Source: JAHEME01 sp034435035
GTDB lineage: Bacteria > Chloroflexota > Anaerolineae > Aggregatilineales > UBA3940
Assembly (NCBI GenBank): GCA_034435035.1
Contig: DAOTXW010000020.1
Span: 1 to 20,337, forward strand
Direction: 5' to 3'
DNA length: 20,337 nucleotides
Below the pieces are notes generated by a model. That model worked only from the letters and a program-made list of their open reading frames with translations, did no database searches and was not told where the DNA came from. The translations under genes were made by a program, and so were the position numbers. Shown in pieces: positions 1 to 6,027 of this stretch (the stretch's first letter is position 1; each line of letters begins with the position of its first letter).

Positions 1-55
1 CAGCCGGCCCGATCCCCCCTGAAATGCGCAAAAAGTGGGAGGCGGCGCGGCCCTG

Positions 56-64
56 TGATAGAAT
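56..64 (+). promoter_or_regulatory. Possible extended -10 promoter for ccmC
   Basis: TGA followed by TAGAAT (59-64) fits the extended -10 pattern TGn-TATAAT. No good -35 hexamer lies 17 bases upstream, which is tolerated for extended -10 promoters. Transcription would begin near 71 and give a leader of about 118 bases before ccmC. The rest of 1-188 holds no gene I can support. This could be chance. Confidence 0.3.
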
Positions 65-188
65 ATCTGTCAGAAAGCGGGCCAAAATACGGGCGCCTGG
101 CGGAGCTGCTGCCGGGCGTTCTGGTTAAGGCGCGGCCCGCGCAGGCAGACGCGCTCCACAGGGCGCGGTTTTCTGGAGGAGACACCGG

Positions 189-911
189 ATGGCAGGTACC
201 ACGCAGTCCCCAGCGCGCCCGATCGGCCTGAGCATCCTGACGGCCTTCACCGGCCTGATGCTGCTGGCAGCCACCTACATGGCCTTCATCCACGCGCCCA
301 CCGAGCTGACCATGGGCGCGGTGCAGCGCATCTTCTACTTTCACGTCGGCGCGGCCTGGGCCGGCGCGCTGGCCTTCCTGGTGGTGGTGGTGGCCGGCGT
401 GGCCTACCTGATCACCGGGCGGCGGTCGTGGGACATCGTCGGCCAGTCCTCCGTCGAGGTCGGGCTGGCGCTGGTGACCATCACGCTGACCAGCGGCCCG
501 GTCTGGGCGCAGTTCGCCTGGGGCAAGCCGTGGACGTGGGATCCCAAGCTCACCAGCGCGGCGGTGATGTGGCTGTCCTACGCCGCCTACCTGATGCTGC
601 GCCAGGGCATCGAAGACCCCACCCGCCGCGCCCGCTTCGGCGCGGTCTATGGCATCATCGCCTTCGCCAGCGTCGTGATGACGTTCTTCGGCGTGCGCTA
701 CATCGAGGCGACCATCCACCCGGTGGTGATCGGCCAGAGCGCCAGCACGGCGCAGGGGGATTTCGGGATGGCCCCGCGCATGCTTCAGGCGATGATCTTC
801 AGCTTCATCACCTTCACGTTCGTATTCTTCACCCTGCTGTGGCACCGCATCCGGCTGGAGCATCTCTCCGACCGGGTCAGCCAGCTCAAGGCGCGGCTGC
901 TGGCGGGGTAG
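189..911 (+). CDS. ccmC: Cytochrome c assembly protein CcmC (heme-handling membrane protein)
   Basis: The 240-aa product is an integral membrane protein of the CcmC/CcsA heme-handling family. In the family, CcmC presents heme outside the membrane to CcmE, with CcmD, during c-type cytochrome maturation. About six hydrophobic segments are visible (near residues 13-34, 48-75, 88-103, 121-137, 151-170 and 201-218). The tryptophan-rich heme motif is WGKPWTWDP at 111-119. Two conserved external histidines fit His52 (FHVG) and His177 (IHPVV). The length matches CcmC rather than the longer CcmF or CcsA. The ATG follows a strong GGAGGAG Shine-Dalgarno at 175-181. A ccmD-like gene starts 40 bases downstream. 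ccmA, ccmB and ccmE are not in the window and could lie upstream. Confidence 0.93.
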   Translation: MAGTTQSPARPIGLSILTAFTGLMLLAATYMAFIHAPTELTMGAVQRIFYFHVGAAWAGALAFLVVVVAGVAYLITGRRSWDIVGQSSVEVGLALVTITLTSGPVWAQFAWGKPWTWDPKLTSAAVMWLSYAAYLMLRQGIEDPTRRARFGAVYGIIAFASVVMTFFGVRYIEATIHPVVIGQSASTAQGDFGMAPRMLQAMIFSFITFTFVFFTLLWHRIRLEHLSDRVSQLKARLLAG

Positions 912-951
912 GGCCGCCGATTCCGCACCGACTCAGAGGGGAGCGACTGCT

Positions 952-1128
952 ATGCCGCTGCTGTTCATTCAGGAAGGCCCGCCCAACACGATCAGCTACC
1001 TGATCCTGGGCTATGCGATCATGGGCGCCATCGGGCTGGGCTACGTGATCTCGCTGGTGCTGCGCCAGCGCGGCCTGCAGCGCGACCTCGACGTGGTCGA
1101 GCGCCTGCGCCGGGGCGACGACGAGTAG
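952..1128 (+). CDS. CcmD-like small membrane protein
   Basis: This 58-aa ORF begins MPLLFIQEGPPNTISYLILG. It has one clear membrane segment (about residues 14-38) followed by a charged tail rich in Arg, Asp and Glu (39-58). Size, single helix, basic cytoplasmic tail and position directly after ccmC match CcmD, the small partner that helps CcmC and CcmE handle heme. It is preceded by a purine-rich GAGGGGAG sequence at 936-943. CcmD proteins are too short and divergent for sequence alone to be decisive, so the call rests mainly on context. Third codon positions are strongly GC-biased like the neighbours, which supports real coding. Confidence 0.75.
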   Translation: MPLLFIQEGPPNTISYLILGYAIMGAIGLGYVISLVLRQRGLQRDLDVVERLRRGDDE

Positions 1129-1149
1129 ACTCGCCGGACGGTTGCTGCC

Positions 1150-1482
1150 GTGGCCGATAAGCTGGAGCGCATGAAGGCCATCCTGGCACAGGCCGCCGCC
1201 GAGGCGGAGCGAGCGGCAGCCCGGCTGCTCGGCGTGCAGCTCGATCTGTACACCGGGATGCCGGAGGACGAGCTGCGCATCCTCTACGAACAGGCCAGCC
1301 GGGGCACACCCGTCGAAGGGGTGCCCCTGACCGTTTTCCCCGTCGGGCACCGCTACATCTGCTGGAACTGCTGCGGGCTGCGCTTCGAGGGCGAGGACAG
1401 CGCCTGCCCCAACTGCGGCGAAGAGGCGCTGGAAGTCCCCTCTGAGATCGCCTTCGCGCTGCGCCGCATCCAGACCGGCTGA
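1150..1482 (+). CDS. HypA-like zinc-ribbon protein lacking the nickel-binding N terminus
   Basis: This 110-aa protein starts at GTG 1150; an in-frame ATG at 1171 is the alternative. The second half resembles the HypA/HybF nickel metallochaperones of hydrogenase and urease maturation: an ASRGTPVEGVPL stretch (about 49-60), then a four-cysteine zinc ribbon CWNC (71-74) and CPNC (87-90). Canonical HypA begins with Met-His-Glu, whose His binds nickel. Here the N terminus is MADKLERMKAIL, with no such histidine in either start choice. A nickel-delivery role is therefore doubtful. No hydrogenase or urease gene is present. It lies 21 bases after the ccmD-like gene and is probably cotranscribed, which could hint at a link with heme-protein assembly; that is inference. 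Confidence 0.72.
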   Translation: MADKLERMKAILAQAAAEAERAAARLLGVQLDLYTGMPEDELRILYEQASRGTPVEGVPLTVFPVGHRYICWNCCGLRFEGEDSACPNCGEEALEVPSEIAFALRRIQTG

Positions 1483-1519
1483 TCCCCCGCGCCGGCGCTT
1501 ATACAAGTCTTATGCAGCG

Positions 1520-1550
1520 TTGATATTCTTCTGATGCTCCCTGGCTATCC
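1520..1550 (+). promoter_or_regulatory. Weak possible promoter of the hsp20 gene
   Basis: TTGATA (1520-1525) and TATCCT (1545-1550) are separated by 19 bases, longer than ideal. This AT-richer patch is the only plausible promoter between the zinc-ribbon gene and the Hsp20 start at 1591. I see no CIRCE (HrcA) inverted repeat that would mark heat-shock repression. Confidence 0.25.
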
Positions 1551-1590
1551 TGTAAGCGTAATGCTGAATCGGTAGAAGGGAGATGAGACG

Positions 1591-2031
1591 ATGAACAGCC
1601 TGACTCGTTGGAACCCTGCTGGTGCGCTGAGCCTGCGCGATGCGATGAACCGCCTCTTTGAGGACAGCTTCGTGTGGAGCATGCCCGATCTGCTGGGTGG
1701 TTCCACCTTCGCCCGGCTCCCGGTCGATGTCTACACGACCGATAACGACGTGGTGGTGAAGGTCGCCATTCCGGGCGTCAAGCCCGAGGATGTCGAGGTG
1801 ACCTTTGAGGGCGACACGCTCACCATCAAGGGCCAGATCCCGCCGCGTGAGGAAGGCGTCACCTACCTGTTCGCTGAGACCTTCCGCGGCAGCTTCGCCC
1901 GGTCGCTGCGGCTGGACATCCCGGTGGATGCAGACCGGATCGAGGCGACCTTTGATAACGGCCTGCTGACGCTGACGCTGCCCAAAGCCGAGGCCGTCAA
2001 GCCGCGCACCATCAAGGTCAAAGCCCGCTAA
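1591..2031 (+). CDS. Small heat shock protein, Hsp20/alpha-crystallin family
   Basis: The 146-aa protein is an ATP-independent holdase that binds unfolding proteins as large oligomers in the cytoplasm. The N-terminal arm (1-40) contains a typical LRDAMNRLFEDSF helix. The alpha-crystallin domain runs from about 43 to 138 (PVDVYTTDNDVVVKVAIPGV onward). It ends with the hallmark A-x-x-x-n-GvL motif, seen as ATFDNGLLTLTLPKAEA. The C-terminal tail PRTIKVKAR carries the short I-x-V element that docks between dimers. The length is typical for bacterial class A Hsp20. The start is supported by AGAAGGGAGATGAG just upstream. The gene stands alone and ends in a strong terminator. Confidence 0.95.
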   Translation: MNSLTRWNPAGALSLRDAMNRLFEDSFVWSMPDLLGGSTFARLPVDVYTTDNDVVVKVAIPGVKPEDVEVTFEGDTLTIKGQIPPREEGVTYLFAETFRGSFARSLRLDIPVDADRIEATFDNGLLTLTLPKAEAVKPRTIKVKAR

Positions 2032-2053
2032 TCTACCGGCGGCTTTCCGAACC

Positions 2054-2094
2054 ACCGACCCCGCGGGGTTAACCTCCGCGGGGTCGGTCTTTTT
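2054..2094 (+). terminator. Strong intrinsic terminator of hsp20
   Basis: A perfect 13-bp stem (2054-2066 pairing with 2076-2088, ACCGACCCCGCGG against its complement) has a 9-base loop and is followed by CTTTTT. The plus-strand T-tract assigns it to hsp20. The loop includes TTA at 2069-2071, which is the TAA stop of the convergent acetyltransferase, so that gene's last residues (KDRPRGG) are encoded by the terminator arm. Confidence 0.9.
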
Positions 2095-2584
2095 CCACCG
2101 GGGCATCCGGGATGGGGGGAGGCCCATCCCAGACCATGACCGCCACGCGCCAGCCGGCGCGTCGGGCGATCAGGTTGCCCAGCCCCGCCTTCAGCTTCAG
2201 CGGCAGGGGGGCCTGCCGCCACGGGATCTCGCGGAAGCCGAAGCGGGTGTAGTACGGCACTTTGCTCCCCTCGCACTCCAGGTAGATGGGAGGCGGTCGG
2301 CTCGCCAGCAGGGCGCGGAGGATCGCCCCGCCCAGGCCCTGCCCGCGGTACGCCTTGAGCACCACCAGGCTGCCCAGCTCCGGGCAGCGGCGGTACGGGC
2401 GGATCTGCCCGATGCCCACGATGCCCACCCCATCCCGCTCGGCGACGATGAAGTGCGACCAGTGCAGCGCGGTGGGGTCCAGCCCGGCCCCGCGCACCAG
2501 CCGGCGAATCGTCCGCTGGTCGGCGGGGACGGCGGGCCGCAGCGTGACGCCCATCAGGGCGCCGCCCGGCGGAGCGTGGCTCAT
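2069..2584 (-). CDS. GNAT-family N-acetyltransferase
   Basis: This predicted 171-aa protein transfers an acetyl group from acetyl-CoA to an amine; the acceptor is unknown. The GNAT fold is visible. The N-terminal strand is VTLRPAVPADQRTIRRLV. A central strand (SLVVLKAYRG) leads into the acetyl-CoA pyrophosphate loop R-G-Q-G-L-G. The C-terminal part YYTRFGFREIPW has the Y-x-R-F-G-F pattern common in GNATs. The ATG at 2584 overlaps the TGA of the upstream membrane-protein gene (ATGA), suggesting translational coupling. An internal ATG at 2554, giving MGVTLRP, would also make a complete domain of 161 aa. Its 3' end lies inside the hsp20 terminator. A protein- or small-molecule acetylase are both possible. 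Confidence 0.88.
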   Translation of the reverse strand: MSHAPPGGALMGVTLRPAVPADQRTIRRLVRGAGLDPTALHWSHFIVAERDGVGIVGIGQIRPYRRCPELGSLVVLKAYRGQGLGGAILRALLASRPPPIYLECEGSKVPYYTRFGFREIPWRQAPLPLKLKAGLGNLIARRAGWRVAVMVWDGPPPIPDAPVEKDRPRGG

Positions 2585-3213
2585 GGCGCTGTGGGCGTGG
2601 GTTCCGCCTCCCGCCGGGCCGGCCCCGCCAGCAGCGGACGGCTCAGGTCCTGTTCCAGCAGCAGCAGGCGGGCGCGGGTGTCCTCCAGCGCGGCGTACAG
2701 CGGCGTCTCGGCCACATTGACGACGATCGGCACGTCGAACTGCACCGGCACGATCGTCTCCAGCGAGAAGGTCTGGTCGATGGTGATGTTGAACGTCTTC
2801 TGGATCGGCACGACGGTGGAGATCGGGACGGTCACCGGGGCGCTGCCCAGCGGCCCCAGCGGGACGGAGACCGTCACCGAGGTGTTGATCGGGAACTCGT
2901 CGTCGATGGTGATCGGCACCGTCTCCTGGATCGGGATGTCCGCGGCGATGGGCACCGCCTGATCGACCGAGAAGGTGTACTCGATGATCTGGCCCTGAAG
3001 CCCCTCCAGTACGGCGATGCTGTCGCGCACGCTCTGGAGGGCGACCTGACGGGCCAGCAGCAGCTGGCGCAGGATGATGACGTTCAGCAGCACCGAGGTG
3101 AGCGTGATCAGCCACAGAGCCAGGTAGCCGGGCGGCAGCCGTCTGGCTGCCCGGTCGGCGGCGCTGGCCTTTGGCCCGGTGGGCTGGTTCTCGCGGGTTT
3201 CTTCCGATGGCAT
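2581..3213 (-). CDS. Membrane-anchored protein with a VPI-type beta repeat, unknown function
   Basis: I do not recognise this 210-aa protein. Residues 1-28 are polar. A single membrane helix spans about 30-53 (YLALWLITLTSVLLNVIIL). A helical stretch follows (54-76), consistent with a stalk. Residues about 85-170 are built of short alternating strands in which V-P-I, I-P-I, V-P-L and F-P-I recur every 7-15 residues, with intervening TITID or NITID segments. This suggests an elongated beta structure. A charged helix (about 172-190) and a Pro/Thr/Ala tail end the protein. The topology is probably N-inside with the repeat outside. The Shine-Dalgarno AAGGAG sits 9 bases before the ATG. It shares a 4-base overlap with the acetyltransferase and is divergent from the DUF4388/GTPase operon. 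Confidence 0.8.
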   Translation of the reverse strand: MPSEETRENQPTGPKASAADRAARRLPPGYLALWLITLTSVLLNVIILRQLLLARQVALQSVRDSIAVLEGLQGQIIEYTFSVDQAVPIAADIPIQETVPITIDDEFPINTSVTVSVPLGPLGSAPVTVPISTVVPIQKTFNITIDQTFSLETIVPVQFDVPIVVNVAETPLYAALEDTRARLLLLEQDLSRPLLAGPARREAEPTPTAP

Positions 3214-3258
3214 ACCGGCGATCTCCTTGTCGGCCCCGCAGGGGGCGCATCAGAGCGG

Positions 3259-3287
3259 ATGATACAACAGCGCCGGCAAAAGCGAAA
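3259..3287 (-). promoter_or_regulatory. Possible promoter for the VPI-repeat membrane protein
   Basis: On the minus strand TATCAT (3264-3259) matches the -10 consensus at five of six positions. It lies 17 bases from TTTCGC (3287-3282), a poor -35. It is about 45 bases upstream of the ATG at 3213, so the position is reasonable. Confidence 0.35.
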
Positions 3288-3336
3288 CAGCGCCTGCCCC
3301 CCCATCGCCGGGGAAAATGGGGGATTCTCTGTAGGC

Positions 3337-3351
3337 GGCCCCGCCGGGGCC
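3337..3351. repeat. Perfect hairpin GGCCCC-GCC-GGGGCC between divergent promoters
   Basis: A 6-bp perfect GC stem with a 3-base loop lies 16 bases upstream of the -35 of the DUF4388 promoter. It could be a regulator site or simply GC-rich chance. There is no T-tract on either side, so it is not an obvious terminator. Confidence 0.35.
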
Positions 3352-3366
3352 TGTGCGTGGGCATGT

Positions 3367-3395
3367 TTGACTCGCTTCTGGCGCGTGTGTATACT
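3367..3395 (+). promoter_or_regulatory. Near-consensus sigma-70 type promoter for the DUF4388-GTPase operon
   Basis: TTGACT (3367-3372) and TATACT (3390-3395) each match the consensus at five of six bases, with the ideal 17-base spacer. This is the best promoter in the window. Transcription should start near 3402, leaving a leader of about 72 bases before the ATG at 3474. Confidence 0.78.
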
Positions 3396-3473
3396 AGCCT
3401 CAGTCTGGGCCGGGGGTGAGGCGTATCGGAAGCGGCAATTACCCTGCATGGGGAGGATCGGTCAGGAAAAGCG

Positions 3474-4274
3474 ATGAAAGGCAATCTGCGCGATTTCGGG
3501 GGAACCCAGATCCTCAACCTGGTCAGCCTGGCCAAGAAGACAGGCACGCTGGCCGTCGATCGGCGGGATGGTAAGGCCGCTCTGGCTTTCAAAGACGGCA
3601 AGCTGATCTTCGCCGCGCTGGGCGACGCCGATGGCTCGCTGGCCTCGGTGCTGGCCCGCGACGGGCGCATCAGCAAGGAGCAGGCCGATCTGCTGTCCAA
3701 ACGCGCGGCCAAGACGGGCGACAAGCAGCTGGGCCTGCTGCTGATCCAGAAAGGCTATGTCACCCAGGCCGACATCATCAAGAGCATCAAGAAGCACGCC
3801 CTGGCGGCCATTAACCAGTTCGCCAGCTGGAAGGAAGGGCTGTTCGCCTTTGAACAGGGCCGCGTGCCGGGCGAGGATCGCATCATGGTCCCGCTTGACC
3901 TGGAAAACATCATCATCCAGATCGCGCGGGTGCAGAAGCGCGATGAACAGCTGGAGGAGGAGATCCCCAGCCTGGATGTCCATCTGCGGTTTGTGGAGCG
4001 CCCCAACGTCTCGATCAAGGACCTCCAGCTCAGCAAGGACGAATGGCGGGTGCTGAAATACATCAAGCCGGAAAACACCATCCGGATGATCGCCACCAGC
4101 CTGAGCATGAATGACAAACAGATCCGCCGCGTGATCGGCAGCCTGCGCGAAGCCGGCCTGGTCGAGCTGGTGCAGGTGCGTCAGCGCGAGCAGCTGTCAG
4201 CCGCCGAACGGCAGGCCAAGCGGGCGCTGGTCGGGCGGTTGATCAACCATCTGCAGGGCATCGGGGCGGAATAG
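3474..4274 (+). CDS. DUF4388 (PATAN-type) protein with C-terminal winged helix
   Basis: The 266-aa cytoplasmic protein begins with a DUF4388 domain (about 2-150). The opening MKGNLRDFGGTQILNLVSLA and the KKTGTLAVDRRDGKAALAFK hairpin are characteristic. DUF4388 is found in bacterial signalling proteins, often beside small GTPases or response regulators, and probably mediates protein contacts. Residues about 185-240 look like a winged-helix fold: LSKDEWRVLKYI, then an IRMIATSLSMNDKQIRRVIGS helix-turn-helix, then GLVELV. The protein could thus bind DNA or use the fold as a protein interface. The tail (about 240-266) is charged and helical. The GTPase gene starts 42 bases downstream, which supports a functional pair. 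The ATG follows AGGAAAAGCG. Confidence 0.88.
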   Translation: MKGNLRDFGGTQILNLVSLAKKTGTLAVDRRDGKAALAFKDGKLIFAALGDADGSLASVLARDGRISKEQADLLSKRAAKTGDKQLGLLLIQKGYVTQADIIKSIKKHALAAINQFASWKEGLFAFEQGRVPGEDRIMVPLDLENIIIQIARVQKRDEQLEEEIPSLDVHLRFVERPNVSIKDLQLSKDEWRVLKYIKPENTIRMIATSLSMNDKQIRRVIGSLREAGLVELVQVRQREQLSAAERQAKRALVGRLINHLQGIGAE

Positions 4275-4316
4275 GGCGCACGCCCGCGCCCGTCAGGAGG
4301 ATTCAAGAGAGACGCA

Positions 4317-4856
4317 ATGCAAACGCAAACCGTTAAGATGGTCATCACCGGGCCTTTCAACTCCGGTAAGACGCAGTTTGTGCGCTCGATCTCGGAGATC
4401 GATGTGGTGTCCACCGAGCGCAACATCTCGTCCCAGGCCGAGAAGGTCAAGGAAACCACCACGGTGGCGATGGACTTTGGCCGCATCACAGTGGATGACG
4501 ACCTGGTCCTTTACCTGTTCGGCACGCCGGGCCAGCGCCGCTTCGACTTCATGTGGGAGATCCTCTCCGAGGGGATGCTCGGCTTCGTGGTGCTGGTCGA
4601 TTCCAGCCGCTCCGAGACGTTCCGCGAAGCCCGCTCGATCCTGGAAACCTTTCGCGCCTATGCGCCGACCCCCTATGTGGTGGCGGCCAACAAGCAGGAC
4701 CTCAGCGACGCCTGGGCCATCGACGATCTGCGCATCGCGCTGCGCCTGGAGGACGGCGTCAAGCTGCTGCCGTGCGTCGCCAGCGACCGGGAGAGCGTCA
4801 AGAACATCCTGCTGGAGCTGCTGTACGCGATCCTGGACGAGATGGACAGGGGCTGA
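4317..4856 (+). CDS. Small Ras-like GTPase (MglA/CvnD-type group)
   Basis: The 179-aa protein is a single-domain GTP switch. G1/Walker A is GPFNSGKT (12-19). The G3 position reads FGTPGQ (68-73), where the usual Asp of DxxG is replaced by Gly; I recall this as usual in bacterial GTPases of the CvnD-like group. G4 is NKQD (125-128) and G5 is probably CVASD (153-157). A switch I threonine is likely among TTT 47-49. Such GTPases usually work with Roadblock or DUF4388 partners in polarity or signalling. The DUF4388 gene immediately upstream is the obvious partner. No Roadblock/LC7 gene is seen, so the activator may be elsewhere or be the DUF4388 protein itself. Confidence 0.93.
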   Translation: MQTQTVKMVITGPFNSGKTQFVRSISEIDVVSTERNISSQAEKVKETTTVAMDFGRITVDDDLVLYLFGTPGQRRFDFMWEILSEGMLGFVVLVDSSRSETFREARSILETFRAYAPTPYVVAANKQDLSDAWAIDDLRIALRLEDGVKLLPCVASDRESVKNILLELLYAILDEMDRG

Positions 4857-4904
4857 CGGCTCCGCCCTGCCGGCCTGCACTTATCGATTGATGATTGAAA
4901 GCAG

Positions 4905-4929
4905 GGGGCGCAGCCGCGCGCTGCGCCCC
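4905..4929. repeat. GC hairpin after the GTPase gene, no T-tract
   Basis: GGGGCGCAG (4905-4913) pairs perfectly with CTGCGCCCC (4921-4929) over a 7-base loop. A second perfect palindrome of 16 bases, CCCCGCGGCCGCGGGG, lies at 4982-4997 just before the hydrolase Shine-Dalgarno. Neither is followed by a U-tract. They may protect the 3' end of the GTPase message or modulate hydrolase translation. Confidence 0.35.
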
Positions 4930-5021
4930 GCCCGCAGCCTGGCCCCTGACCTGCCGCACCCATTCCAGTGGCGCCCGCCGGCCCCGCGGCCGCGGGGTGC
5001 CTCCCCCGGAGGAGACCGCCT

Positions 5022-5816
5022 GTGCCCTCGATTGTGACCGACCAGGGCGATGTTCACTACGAAGTGATCGGCTCCGGGCCGCCCGTGATCCTGATCCACG
5101 GCTGGACGCAGGCCTGGAACACCTGGCGCTCCACGCTGGAGACGTTCCAGGATCGCTACCGCATGTACGCCCCCGACCTGTGGGGCTTCGGCGAATCGGA
5201 GAAGCAGCGCGACAGCTTCGAGGTCACCGACTTCATCGAGCTGATTCCGCAGTTCATGGATGCGCTGGGCATCATGAAGGTGCCGATCATGGGGCATTCG
5301 ATGGGCGGGACGACGGCGCTGGGGGTGGCGCTGAAGTACCCGGAGCGCGTCCGCAAGGTCGGGGTGGTCGGCTCGCCGATCCACGGCAACTCGCTCAGCC
5401 TGTTCCTCAAGCTGGCCGGCCTGCCGCTGGTGGCCCGCGTGATGCTGATGGGGCAGGGCGCGCCGGTGCTGCGGACGTTCATCCGGCTGTGGTCGCCGTT
5501 CGTCTCGCGGCCCAAGCCCGACCTGTTCTACAACATGACCATCGCCAACGCGCAGGGCTTCACGGTCGAGTCGTTCTTCTCCAGCATCGACAGCCTGCGC
5601 CGCACCAACCTGACCGGCCAGCTGCACGCGCTCAAGATGCCGGCGATGGGCATCTACGGGGCGCAGGACGTGATCGTCCACCCCGGCCAGATCCGCCTGT
5701 TCGAGAAGCACATCCCGCACGGTCGGACGGTCTACCTGAAGAAAGCCGGCCACTTCCCGATGTGGGACGCCCCGCGGGAGTTCAACGAGGCGTTCCAGCA
5801 GTTCATGGACATGTGA
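5022..5816 (+). CDS. Alpha/beta hydrolase fold protein
   Basis: This 264-aa hydrolase has the complete catalytic set. The oxyanion region is HGW (26-28). The nucleophile elbow is GHSMGG with Ser93. The acid is probably Asp216 (GAQDVIVHP), and the base is His244 (KAGHFPMWD). A cap region lies between about 125 and 195. The substrate cannot be told; esterases, lactonases and C-C hydrolases share this pattern. No signal peptide is seen, so it is likely cytoplasmic. The GTG start at 5022 is chosen because GGAGGAG (5008-5014) lies 7 bases upstream. A longer in-frame ATG at 4968 would add an unlikely Pro/Ala-rich stretch. It sits 165 bases after the GTPase and ends in its own terminator. Confidence 0.92.
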   Translation: MPSIVTDQGDVHYEVIGSGPPVILIHGWTQAWNTWRSTLETFQDRYRMYAPDLWGFGESEKQRDSFEVTDFIELIPQFMDALGIMKVPIMGHSMGGTTALGVALKYPERVRKVGVVGSPIHGNSLSLFLKLAGLPLVARVMLMGQGAPVLRTFIRLWSPFVSRPKPDLFYNMTIANAQGFTVESFFSSIDSLRRTNLTGQLHALKMPAMGIYGAQDVIVHPGQIRLFEKHIPHGRTVYLKKAGHFPMWDAPREFNEAFQQFMDM

Positions 5817-5820
5817 AACA

Positions 5821-5849
5821 CCGGGGGGCATCGCCCCCCGGCGTCTTTT
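5821..5849 (+). terminator. Intrinsic terminator of the alpha/beta hydrolase gene
   Basis: CCGGGGGGC (5821-5829) pairs with GCCCCCCGG (5833-5841) over a 3-base ATC loop and is followed by TCTTTT at 5844-5849. It starts 5 bases after the stop codon. Confidence 0.88.
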
Positions 5850-5877
5850 CCACCGATTCCCCGGAGAGGAGATTCCC

Positions 5878-6027
5878 ATGAGTCGCCGAACGGCCCTCAC
5901 GACGGGCCTGCTGATCGCCGGGCTGGCGGCGCTCGGTTTCCCCCTCTCCGCAAACGCGGAGCGGGGGACTAAGGGGGTGAGGTCTCCGGGTGACCAACCC
6001 ACCATCTTCATGTTGACTGACTGCTAG
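5878..6027 (+). pseudogene. Short signal-peptide-like ORF running into a palindromic repeat; probable gene remnant
   Basis: A good Shine-Dalgarno (GGAGAGGAG, 5863-5871) precedes an ATG and a 49-aa ORF. The first 20 residues, MSRRTALTTGLLIAGLAALG, look like a genuine export signal: a basic start and then a hydrophobic core. The next residues (FPLSANAERGTKGVRSPG) are encoded by the palindromic repeat at 5938-5985, and the frame closes at TAG 6025-6027. The simplest reading is a secreted-protein gene broken when the repeat inserted. The repeat happens to supply Ala-Asn-Ala, a possible signal-peptidase site, so a tiny exported peptide cannot be excluded. Its stop overlaps the stop of the convergent DUF5667-type gene in a shared CTAG. 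Confidence 0.5.
5938..5985 (-). repeat. Dispersed palindromic repeat, copy 1
   Basis: CCCCCTCTCCGC (5940-5951) and GCGGAGCGGGGG (5956-5967) form a 12-bp stem with one mismatch and an AAAC loop. The stem is followed by GGGGGTGAGG (5973-5982). Read on the minus strand the order is CCTCACCCCC and then the stem, as in copy 2 at 10401. This type of element is widespread in Chloroflexota and Cyanobacteria. It lies about 40 bases past the stop of the minus-strand DUF5667-type gene and could serve as its 3' hairpin. Confidence 0.72.

Noticed and set aside
1..229. A plus-strand frame open from the window edge to about 229, with GTG at 55
   Set aside because: It overlaps the start of ccmC, has no recognisable motif and could easily be chance in GC-rich DNA. 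A partial upstream gene ending in another frame near 128 is also possible but unsupported.
2585..3724. A 551-residue minus-strand frame extending the acetyltransferase far upstream
   Set aside because: Only its last 171 residues have GNAT features. The upstream part overlaps the membrane-protein gene in another frame and is low-complexity.
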